Below, piece by piece: positions 16,287 to 22,689 of a stretch of 27,551 nucleotides of DNA. A program made the translations under genes and the position numbers. The stretch's first letter is position 1. Each line of letters opens with the position of its first letter. A model generated the notes under the pieces. The model saw nothing but the letters and a program-made list of their open reading frames with translations. It was not told where the DNA came from and did not search any database. The stretch is from a bacterium (GTDB lineage Bacteria > Babelota > Babeliae > Babelales > Vermiphilaceae): NCBI GenBank assembly GCA_030626185.1, contig DAOUPL010000003.1, positions 1 to 27,551 on the forward strand, given 5' to 3'.

Positions 16287-16928
16287 ATGATAAAGATTTA
16301 TCCATCATTAATGGCAGCAAACATTACTACATTGGCGCAATCAATCGATCAATTGCAACCATTGTGTGATGGGTTTCATATCGATGTTATGGATGGTAAT
16401 TTTGTACCCAATATTGTTTGGGGGCCAGATTATGTCAATCAAGTTATAAGTTATACATCATCACACTCATGGGTGCACTTGATGGTGCAAGATGATTTAT
16501 GGTGGCTGGACAAATTGAAATTAAAAAGTGCTACTTGGGTTGATTTTCACATTGAACAGAAAAAAGAAATTAAAAAGACTTTTTTGCGCATAAAAGAAAT
16601 TAATTGTTCTGCTGGCATCGCACTAAGCCCCAAAATTGATGTTAAAGAAGTTTTTCCGCTTATTGATTTGATCAATCGCGTGACTATCATGTCAGTCAAT
16701 CCTGGGCAATCTGGCCAGCACTTTTTACCAGAAGTTATGCAAAAAGCAAAAACGTTGATTGAATGGTGTAATCAAGAAAATAAAACAATTAACATTTGTT
16801 TTGATGGTGGTGTGAACGCACAAACGATTAATGAAATCAAAAAGTTAGATACGGTTGTTGCTGTTGCTGTTGGGTCTGCGTTGTTTGATGGTGATGTTGT
16901 TGGTGTGATGAGTGCATTGAGAAAGTAG
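16287..16928 (+). CDS. rpe: Ribulose-phosphate 3-epimerase
   Basis: 213-aa TIM-barrel enzyme interconverting ribulose 5-phosphate and xylulose 5-phosphate in the pentose phosphate pathway. Metal/catalytic residues are all present: His31 and Asp33 in HIDVMDGNFVPN, His64 in VHLMVQD, and Asp173 in CFDGGV; the phosphate-binding loop MSVNPGQSGQ is at 135-144 and VGSALF closes the barrel. The frame is open for 31 further codons upstream, but AAAAAAGGAA ends seven bases before the ATG at 16287 and the protein then starts like other Rpe (KIYPSLMAAN). It is isolated from other pentose phosphate genes here. Confidence 0.95.
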   Translation: MIKIYPSLMAANITTLAQSIDQLQPLCDGFHIDVMDGNFVPNIVWGPDYVNQVISYTSSHSWVHLMVQDDLWWLDKLKLKSATWVDFHIEQKKEIKKTFLRIKEINCSAGIALSPKIDVKEVFPLIDLINRVTIMSVNPGQSGQHFLPEVMQKAKTLIEWCNQENKTINICFDGGVNAQTINEIKKLDTVVAVAVGSALFDGDVVGVMSALRK

Positions 16929-16936
16929 AATAATAC

Positions 16937-16965
16937 TTTAAAGAATTGTTTTTGCATGGTATTAT
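16937..16965 (+). promoter_or_regulatory. Extended -10 promoter of the large ankyrin gene
   Basis: TTTAAA (16937-16942), 17-bp spacer, TATTAT (16960-16965) preceded by TGG, an extended -10 signature. It lies 37 bases before the start codon at 17003. Confidence 0.6.
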
Positions 16966-17002
16966 CTTGTGACACGTCTTACACAATTACAAAAGGATTA
17001 TC

Positions 17003-19252
17003 ATGCAACATCGTTATTTTGTGTTTTTATTATTATTTTTATCTATGGATTTTTTTGCAGGAGAAAGTACAGAGTTTTTTGATGCTATAAAAAATGTCGA
17101 TTATGAAACAGTGAAAGCATTAATTAAAAATGATCGAGTAAGTTGTAATGCTGTTTCTTATAATACGCGTACAAGTGCATTAATGGTTGCATGTATAAAA
17201 AGTAACAAAATGGCTCTTTTGCTTTTAGACAAAGGAGTTGATAAGTGGTGTGTAAGAATACAAAATAATAAAGGATATACCGCATTAATGTATGCCTTTA
17301 AGAATCATCATTTTCAAGCAGCAAAGCGAATGCTTGAGTGTGGTGCAAGGGATGGAGCGACTAACATTACAAATAATGAAGGATACACGGCGTTGATGTA
17401 TGCGTGTAAGGCATATGATTCAACATTGCAATACAATACAAATATTATTTTAGACATGATTGAAAAAAAAGATTTGTTGCAAAATATAAAGCTGGTAGAA
17501 ATCTTAAAAAAATATAGTCCTAAATTTTATGCTTTTCTTTTATCTCGTGCTAATAACGACACCAGATATGATTCTTTAGCGCCTGATTACCAGTTACCTT
17601 CAGATGGTTCTGTAAAAAAACCTAATTGGCTTAAAAGAACAACTAATGAGTCGTATCAAAATATTTTAACAAAAATTAAAAAATGTGATTTAAGTGATGA
17701 TTCTCATTTATTTGGAAATTATAGAAGTAGAAAAAATGAAGATGTATCAACTATTATTTTTAATGAGTTGGTAACAATTTCAGAAACATTAAAAAACTTT
17801 GTTCATAACGTGATTTACAATCTTGATGATGGTAATAATTTATTAATGTATGCATGTCGTTATAGTCCAGAGTTGGCAATAGAGTTGATTGTTGATACAT
17901 CTTGTTGTGATATAAATTGTGTTAATGAAGATGGCTACACACCGTTGATGTATGCGTGTAAATATAATCCGGAGTTAGTTTCGCTTTTGTTGGATTATGG
18001 CGCTGATCATTCTATAGAAAATAATGGGAGGACAGCGTTAAGCTTGGCATACATCAAGGGGAATTTTGATGCAGTAATTCAGTTGTTGAATAGTGGTTCG
18101 AGCCTTGATTTTGTTAATATTAATAAGTGTAAAAAACAATTATTATTAAGTGCTTTTGAGCAAGGTGCTTTTGGTATAGGGAGTCGTTTTATATCAAGCG
18201 AATCATCAAATATAAAAAATTCAAACGGGTCTACGCCGTTAATGCTAGTGAGTTCGATTGGTGATAATTGTGACATTGTATCACAATTGCTTTGTAGTGG
18301 TGCTATTCGAACTATAAATGATGCAGATGACTATGAATTTACCGCTTTAATGAATGCTTGCATGGTGGAAAATAGTAATGTTGCTTTTAAGTTATTGGCT
18401 GCTGGAGCTGATGGCAATATTGGTACTGGTGATGGAATTACGCCAATTGTTTTGGCGTGTGAAAATAATAACTTTGTTATAGCTTTAGATTTGTTAGAGC
18501 TATTTGGTTTTGAAATAGCTGGTGGTTTTGATATTTTACAAAATTATTTGAGTGAGCTATTGGTTTGTGCATGCAAAGAAGAGAAATTTTTTATCGCAGC
18601 AGATTTATTGAATTATGTTAATGGAGATAACTTTATTGGTACGTTAGATGCTAATTTTAGAGATTGGCGTGGTTATGCACCATTGCTTTATGCGTGCAAA
18701 TTTAACAACGTAAGATGCGCACTCAAATTATTAGAGCAAAATGGAATTGATGCAAATATATTTAATGATGGTGGTAAAACACCGCTTATTTATGCATGTA
18801 TAAAGAGCAAGCAAGGATTAGTTAGTAGGTTAATTAGAAAAGGTGCTAATGTTAATCTATATGATTTCAACTACAAAACTCCTTTGATGTATGCATGTAA
18901 ATATCAAGCTCACTTAATAAATTGTTTGATTACCAGTGGCGCTAACATAAATGATTCTGATGAAATTGGCAAAACAGCGTTAATGTATTTGTGTCAATAT
19001 GGTGATAGTGACGATAATTATGGAGACTTAAAAGATTTACTTAATCATAATGAGCTAGAAATTGACAAAAAAGATGATCTTGGTTTTACTGCGTTGATGT
19101 ATGCGTGTAAGTATAATCATGGTTTTATAGAAGATTTAGTTAAGGCTGGTGCTGACATAAGGTTAATAGCAAGAAATTTAGAAACTGCTAGTATAATTGC
19201 TCGAGATAATTTAGCAGAAGCGCGGATATTAAGATTTTTTGCTTATGAATAA
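17003..19252 (+). CDS. Large exported ankyrin-repeat protein
   Basis: 749-aa protein with a signal peptide at about 1-20 (FLLLFLSMDFFAG) and about 15 ankyrin units filling the rest. The units use a lineage-specific core such as GYTALMYACKYNPELVSLLLDYGAD. A less repetitive stretch at about 155-270 separates two arrays. Ankyrin arrays are protein-binding scaffolds; in exported form in host-associated bacteria they often bind host proteins, but a target cannot be named. AAAAGGA (16991-16997) precedes the ATG by five bases. The 19 bases CGTTGATGTATGCGTGTAA occur exactly at 17391, 17943 and 19092, indicating repeat exchange or recent expansion. A strong hairpin follows the stop. Confidence 0.92.
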   Translation: MQHRYFVFLLLFLSMDFFAGESTEFFDAIKNVDYETVKALIKNDRVSCNAVSYNTRTSALMVACIKSNKMALLLLDKGVDKWCVRIQNNKGYTALMYAFKNHHFQAAKRMLECGARDGATNITNNEGYTALMYACKAYDSTLQYNTNIILDMIEKKDLLQNIKLVEILKKYSPKFYAFLLSRANNDTRYDSLAPDYQLPSDGSVKKPNWLKRTTNESYQNILTKIKKCDLSDDSHLFGNYRSRKNEDVSTIIFNELVTISETLKNFVHNVIYNLDDGNNLLMYACRYSPELAIELIVDTSCCDINCVNEDGYTPLMYACKYNPELVSLLLDYGADHSIENNGRTALSLAYIKGNFDAVIQLLNSGSSLDFVNINKCKKQLLLSAFEQGAFGIGSRFISSESSNIKNSNGSTPLMLVSSIGDNCDIVSQLLCSGAIRTINDADDYEFTALMNACMVENSNVAFKLLAAGADGNIGTGDGITPIVLACENNNFVIALDLLELFGFEIAGGFDILQNYLSELLVCACKEEKFFIAADLLNYVNGDNFIGTLDANFRDWRGYAPLLYACKFNNVRCALKLLEQNGIDANIFNDGGKTPLIYACIKSKQGLVSRLIRKGANVNLYDFNYKTPLMYACKYQAHLINCLITSGANINDSDEIGKTALMYLCQYGDSDDNYGDLKDLLNHNELEIDKKDDLGFTALMYACKYNHGFIEDLVKAGADIRLIARNLETASIIARDNLAEARILRFFAYE

Positions 19253-19260
19253 ATTGAGAT

Positions 19261-19296
19261 AATAAAATAGGCGAACAGATGTTCGCCTATTTTATT
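19261..19296. terminator. Strong bidirectional terminator
   Basis: Perfect 16-bp stem: 19261-19276 (AATAAAATAGGCGAAC) and 19281-19296, loop AGAT. U-runs are available on both strands. It separates the large ankyrin gene from the convergent 110-aa exported protein gene. Confidence 0.95.
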
Positions 19297-19319
19297 CAGT
19301 GATTTCTTTCACACGATTG

Positions 19320-19652
19320 TTAAATGAAATCTGGATTTTTTATCAATTTATGATCTACAACGATATATTCTGGAACTTTCGAATTGTTCGTTTTAAACAA
19401 ATTAATAAATTTGTTGCATTGTCCTACAATTGTGTCTTTTACAGGATTTGTGTAAGTACCTTCGTTGAACTTTTGATCACAAACACATGCTACAGCAACA
19501 GTTGCAGCAATAGTTGTAACAACTAATCCAGTAACGATTTTCTGCTTGTGGTTAGTCCAGATGTTTTTTGCTCTGTCTGCCCAAGATGTATTTTCTGCTT
19601 GTATGTTAACTGTCGCTAAAACAAGCGTTAGGGTAAGTAATAGTTTCTTCAT
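19320..19652 (-). CDS. Small exported protein with internal membrane segment
   Basis: 110-aa protein of unknown function. The signal peptide MKKLLLTLTLVLATVNIQA (1-19) is followed by a short helical stretch (TSWADRAKNIWTNHKQK), a hydrophobic segment at about 38-57 (IVTGLVVTTIAATVAVACVC) and a 50-residue C-terminal tail with one more Cys. GGAGG precedes the ATG by about five bases. Its leader DNA (19608-19661) is nearly the same as that of the next gene upstream (19700-19969), yet the mature proteins do not align. It may share a transcript with that gene; the gap is 47 bases. Confidence 0.75.
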   Translation of the reverse strand: MKKLLLTLTLVLATVNIQAENTSWADRAKNIWTNHKQKIVTGLVVTTIAATVAVACVCDQKFNEGTYTNPVKDTIVGQCNKFINLFKTNNSKVPEYIVVDHKLIKNPDFI

Positions 19653-19661
19653 GAAACCTCC
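19608..19661 (-). repeat. Duplicated RBS and signal-peptide module, copy 1
   Basis: 54 bases covering the RBS, start codon and signal-peptide codons of the 110-aa gene. It aligns without gaps to 19925-19978, including an exact run of more than 20 bases through GTAAGTAATAGTTTCTTC and the start codon. Similarity stops where the mature protein begins. Confidence 0.85.
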
Positions 19662-19699
19662 GTTATGTTGTGGTTAATAAATATTTTTCTATTCTTTAC

Positions 19700-19969
19700 T
19701 TATGGGGTTATAGTTATTTCTAATCCCCAGCTATTATCTTTTGAGTCGTACTTGCCTAAAGTATTCCAAGTCTTTGCACAAAAATCTTGTACGCGACTGA
19801 GCTTAAAGCTCAGGGCTATTTTGACATAAGTTTTTGCTTTTTTCAAAGCAGTTGTTTCTTGTTTGTATTCTTCGCTTTTTTTACGATTTTTTTCCAAACA
19901 TAATGCAGCTCCCATTGATGCATCAACTGTCGCACCAACAAGTGTTAAAGTAAGTAATAGTTTCTTCAT
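19700..19969 (-). CDS. Small exported protein sharing its leader with the neighbour
   Basis: 89-aa protein of unknown function. It starts MKKLLLTLTLVGATVDAS, almost the signal peptide of the 110-aa protein downstream, but the mature part is different: Lys-rich, probably helical (LEKNRKKSEEYKQETTALKK), with two Cys and no membrane segment. GGGGG lies about five bases before the ATG. The leader duplication (19925-19978) appears to cut into an older open frame upstream (19923-20183). Both small proteins could be secreted effectors or envelope proteins; nothing in the sequence decides. Confidence 0.7.
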   Translation of the reverse strand: MKKLLLTLTLVGATVDASMGAALCLEKNRKKSEEYKQETTALKKAKTYVKIALSFKLSRVQDFCAKTWNTLGKYDSKDNSWGLEITITP

Positions 19970-20183
19970 GAAACCCCCATAAATTAAGTACTTTTTCCAT
20001 TTTTTCTAAATCTCTCTCAGAATCACACAATAATAACCATTTGTCAATTGGCGTTGTTTTTTGTTTGATTGTGCCATTAACAGGGTCTTTAGGCCAAAAT
20101 ATTGCCGTTAAAAGATTGATAATAAACAAAAAGAATGAAAAAAATGCAACTTCTGATAGAATATAAAGAGTTTTATTCTTAAT
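19923..20183 (-). pseudogene. Possible remnant of a small membrane-protein gene
   Basis: A minus-strand frame open from 20186 encodes a membrane segment (VAFFSFFLFIINLLTAIFW) and then a plausible soluble tail (DKWLLLCDSERDLEKMEKVLNLWGF). There is no ATG or GTG start: only ATT at 20183 or TTG at 20129, with no ribosome-binding site. After NLWGF the frame runs into the duplicated leader of the 89-aa gene and ends within it. I read it as a gene that has lost its start and had its end overwritten by the leader module. A real gene with a rare start is the alternative. Confidence 0.35.
19925..19978 (-). repeat. Duplicated RBS and signal-peptide module, copy 2
   Basis: Partner of 19608-19661, at the start of the 89-aa gene. 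Differences between the copies are few and concentrate at the mature-protein end of the module. Confidence 0.85.
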
Positions 20184-20198
20184 ACTTTAGGGCTTTTT

Positions 20199-20666
20199 AT
20201 GCAATATAAATTAATTACTTTTTCATTGTTGTTATCGTTTATCGGTTATTCTTTTGCGGGTCAAGAGGGTGTTTTTACTCAGTTGATGTGTGCGTGTTAT
20301 GAAAACTTACCGTATGTCGAGCAATTGTTACAACAAGCAAAAGCTAAAGAAAATATTAATGAGATTATTAATGCCGTAGATTCTAATGGGCAGACCGAAT
20401 TAATGTATGCATGCTATTTTTCTCCAAATAATGTTCCATTGTTGCTTAACTGTAATTCAGAAGTAAATGTTGTCAACGATAATGGTAATACGGCTCTTTT
20501 GTTTGCATGTGCTAAGAACAACATGAGCATTATTCCCCATCTTTTGAGAGTTGGCGCAGAAGTAAATGTTATCAACGATAATGGCAGTACGCCATTGTCT
20601 GTTGCGCGTGCAATAAATAATCAGGATCTAACAAGTTTGTTGTTGCAGTATCGTGCAATAAATTAG
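20199..20666 (+). CDS. Short exported ankyrin-repeat protein
   Basis: 155-aa protein: signal peptide at 1-20 (LITFSLLLSFIGYSFAG), then four ankyrin units (FTQLMCACYENLPYVEQLL; TELMYACYFSPNNVPLLL; TALLFACAKNNMSIIPHLL; TPLSVARAINNQDLTSLLL). The last two junctions repeat at DNA level with a period of exactly 99 bases, one ankyrin unit: 20459-20492 against 20558-20591. AGGG at 20189-20192 precedes the ATG. Four repeats are about the minimum for a stable ankyrin fold. Its stop lies only four bases from the stop of the convergent 254-aa gene, and no terminator is visible. Confidence 0.88.
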   Translation: MQYKLITFSLLLSFIGYSFAGQEGVFTQLMCACYENLPYVEQLLQQAKAKENINEIINAVDSNGQTELMYACYFSPNNVPLLLNCNSEVNVVNDNGNTALLFACAKNNMSIIPHLLRVGAEVNVINDNGSTPLSVARAINNQDLTSLLLQYRAIN

Positions 20667-20670
20667 TGTT

Positions 20671-21435
20671 TTAATTTGGACAATAATAAAATTGTGATAA
20701 ATGGTTAGGCTGTGTCGTGGCATAAAAATCTTGAAACCGAGGTAAAAGTTTGTTTGTGTTGTTATTTTGCTCAGGTTCGGCGGTAGCAATAATAGGCGGT
20801 AAGTTATAGGGATTTATATTATTTGTTTGGAGGTTGTTATTTTGTTTAAGTAATGCGGTTGCAATAATGGGTAAGTTTTTAGGGTAGTAATTGTAGCTCA
20901 TAACATGACTATTTATATAGGTTTGTGGATTTTTTGGGGTTCGTTCGGGTAAAGAAGTTGGAAATTGTGGTCTGTTAACATTCTCTTTGTTGCATGAAGG
21001 AAGATTGTGATTGTTTTTAAGCAAATTAAGAACATGTTTTTTGTAATTATTGTATTCAACAGCATCAAAAATATCATTATCTGTTAATGGTTTAGAATCA
21101 CCAACAACTGATCCACTTCTAAATAAAGCTAACAAGCTTCTATCCATATTTATATAAAAAAATGGCAACCTTGTATTTACATTAATCCATCGGTAATAAT
21201 AAACGTTTTTTTTGGGGTACCATTTTGATTTTATAAATCCTGCATTACGAAGATATTTTTTTATGCTTAATAATTTTCTGCCAGGGTTTAATGCTTGTAG
21301 GTCATGAATTTCTACGAATATTCCATCATTGCTCCAAGTTTGTAACTCAAGAATTTTTGTTAATGTATCTATTAATTGACTGGAGTGTGTAAAAAAAGAA
21401 AAAAGCAAACATGTTAACGTAAAAAGTTTTTTCAT
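20671..21435 (-). CDS. Exported protein with Asn/Pro-rich repetitive tail
   Basis: 254-aa protein of unknown function. The signal peptide is at about 1-18 (MKKLFTLTCLLFSFFTHS). Residues 20-110 look globular, with aromatic-rich strands (KKNVYYYRWINVNTRLPFFYI). The C-terminal 110 residues are low-complexity, rich in Asn, Pro, Gln and Tyr, and contain a duplicated module LPIIATALLKQNNN / LPPIIATAEPEQNNN, visible in DNA at 20761-20811 and 20836-20883. AGGA precedes the ATG by eight bases. A promoter lies at 21470-21497. Asn-rich disordered tails are common in protist proteomes, but this is not evidence of origin by itself. Confidence 0.7.
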   Translation of the reverse strand: MKKLFTLTCLLFSFFTHSSQLIDTLTKILELQTWSNDGIFVEIHDLQALNPGRKLLSIKKYLRNAGFIKSKWYPKKNVYYYRWINVNTRLPFFYINMDRSLLALFRSGSVVGDSKPLTDNDIFDAVEYNNYKKHVLNLLKNNHNLPSCNKENVNRPQFPTSLPERTPKNPQTYINSHVMSYNYYPKNLPIIATALLKQNNNLQTNNINPYNLPPIIATAEPEQNNNTNKLLPRFQDFYATTQPNHLSQFYYCPN

Positions 21436-21469
21436 ATTGGCATCCTAACAATGTGTAAATTTGACAGAA

Positions 21470-21497
21470 AGTATAACATTGTTAAAAGTAAAAACAA
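21470..21497 (-). promoter_or_regulatory. Promoter of the Asn-rich exported protein gene
   Basis: On the minus strand TTGTTT (21492-21497), 16-bp spacer, TATACT (21470-21475), 35 bases before the start codon. It sits just downstream of the orphan mnmE end, so this promoter predates or was preserved by the insertion. Confidence 0.5.
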
Positions 21498-21511
21498 AAG
21501 CTTTTATTTGT

Positions 21512-21597
21512 TTACTTACCAATGCAGAATTCGCGAAAAATGCGATCCATTGTATTTTCTGAAATTGTTTTGCCCGTAAGTTCTGACAACGTTGTTA
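21512..21597 (-). pseudogene. Orphan copy of the mnmE 3' end
   Basis: The minus strand reads, in the MnmE frame, LSELTGKTISENTMDRIFRE then FCIGK and TAA (21512-21514). Over 79 ungapped bases (21516-21594) it matches the end of the intact mnmE (22611-22689) at 72 positions. Only one difference changes an amino acid: Asp here, Asn in the intact gene. Beyond about 21597 the match ends and an in-frame stop follows upstream, so no longer mnmE remains. It is in the same orientation as mnmE, 1095 bases downstream of it, with an ankyrin gene between. It is probably the displaced original end of the gene after an integration. Confidence 0.9.
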
Positions 21598-21664
21598 ACG
21601 TATGAGTGTTGTGTTAAAATAACGTAGATAAAGATTTTTTACATCATGTGTACAGGAGTTTTGC

Positions 21665-22606
21665 ATGAAGAAGCATGAGTTGTTATTTAGTTTATTATTT
21701 GTTTTGGCAAGCGTCAGTTGTTTTGGAAATAAACATAGAACGCCAAATGATTTATTGATAGATGCTTGTAGAGATGGTAGAGCTGATTTAATTACATCTT
21801 TTATTAAAGATAAAGATATTTTTAATATTGATTTTAATTACGCTTTGTGGATTGCTGGGAAATATACGCCTTTGATGGTTGCGTGTGTGTATAATCATCC
21901 GGATGTGATAAAAGCCTTGTTGCAAGAGAAGAGTGTCAAGATAGATCAAAAAGATCGTTTTGGATTAACAGCATTAATGATTGCTTGTCAGCATAATCCT
22001 GAAGTTGTGGAAGATTTAATTGAAGCGGGTGCTGATCCAAATGTTCAGAGTGTGAATGCTAAAACAGCTTTAACTTTCGCACTGGGTCATAATCTTCAAG
22101 TAGTACCAATATTAATTTCTGGAGGGGCTGATCTAAATTATGGTGGACCAAATGAATGGACGCCGTTGATTTATACGTGTATTACGAATGAAAAAGCAAC
22201 TTGTCTTCAGTTAATTGAGGCGGGTGCAAATATTAACTTATGCGATAACAAATACGGTGGGACACCGCTTATGTATGCTTGTCAGTTCACTGATTATTCG
22301 GATAAAAATACAAAAGAAGATTTATATGAGATTGTGCAAGCTTTAATTTATGCTGGTGCTGACGTTAATACATTAGCACATAGTTATTCTAATGTTACGG
22401 CGTTAATATTAGCTTGTGAGCATAACCCACAATTAGTTCCACTGTTGCTTGAAAACGGTGTCGATATTAATCGCAAAGCTACTAATGGTATGGACGCATT
22501 TAATATTGCAAAAGAATTTAATTTGGACCTTGTGCCAGTATTGCAAGAGGCGTTAGGTGTTATTAATTCTGAAGATGGTGGAGCAGAAGAACTAGCTGGT
22601 GGGTAA
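21665..22606 (+). CDS. Exported ankyrin-repeat protein lodged between two mnmE ends
   Basis: 313-aa protein: signal peptide at about 1-21 (LLFSLLFVLASVSCFG), then about eight ankyrin units (for example LTALMIACQHNPEVVEDLIEAGADPN, TPLMYACQFTDY, and TALILACEHNPQLVPLLLENGVDIN). AGGAG at 21654-21658 precedes the ATG by six bases. The gene fills the 1.1-kb interval between the orphan mnmE end and the true mnmE end; its TAA (22604-22606) directly abuts the mnmE stop on the other strand (22607-22609) with no spacer. It looks like the cargo of an inserted unit. As with the other exported ankyrin proteins, host-protein binding is an inference. Confidence 0.9.
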   Translation: MKKHELLFSLLFVLASVSCFGNKHRTPNDLLIDACRDGRADLITSFIKDKDIFNIDFNYALWIAGKYTPLMVACVYNHPDVIKALLQEKSVKIDQKDRFGLTALMIACQHNPEVVEDLIEAGADPNVQSVNAKTALTFALGHNLQVVPILISGGADLNYGGPNEWTPLIYTCITNEKATCLQLIEAGANINLCDNKYGGTPLMYACQFTDYSDKNTKEDLYEIVQALIYAGADVNTLAHSYSNVTALILACEHNPQLVPLLLENGVDINRKATNGMDAFNIAKEFNLDLVPVLQEALGVINSEDGGAEELAGG

Positions 22607-22689
22607 CTATTTACCAATGCAAAATTCACGAAAAATACGATTCATTGTATTTTCTGAAATCGTTTTTCCCGTAAGTTCAGACAACGTTG
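22607..22689 (-). repeat. Attachment-like direct repeat at the mnmE 3' end
   Basis: The true mnmE end, paired with the orphan copy at 21512-21594. The last 18 bases read TTTTGCATTGGTAAATAG here and TTCTGCATTGGTAAGTAA in the orphan. The 3' end of mnmE (trmE/thdF) is the known integration site of SGI1-type islands, which use an 18-bp core at just this point. The repeat here is longer than that core. Confidence 0.75.

Noticed and set aside
20880..21000. Possible CRISPR or tandem-repeat array in the Asn-rich gene
   Set aside because: Only two diverged copies of a coding module, no regular spacers and no cas genes.
21600..21664. Search for an integrase or excisionase within the mnmE-bounded unit
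   Set aside because: The spacer is about 65 bases and the only frame in the unit is the ankyrin gene; no recombinase motif is present.
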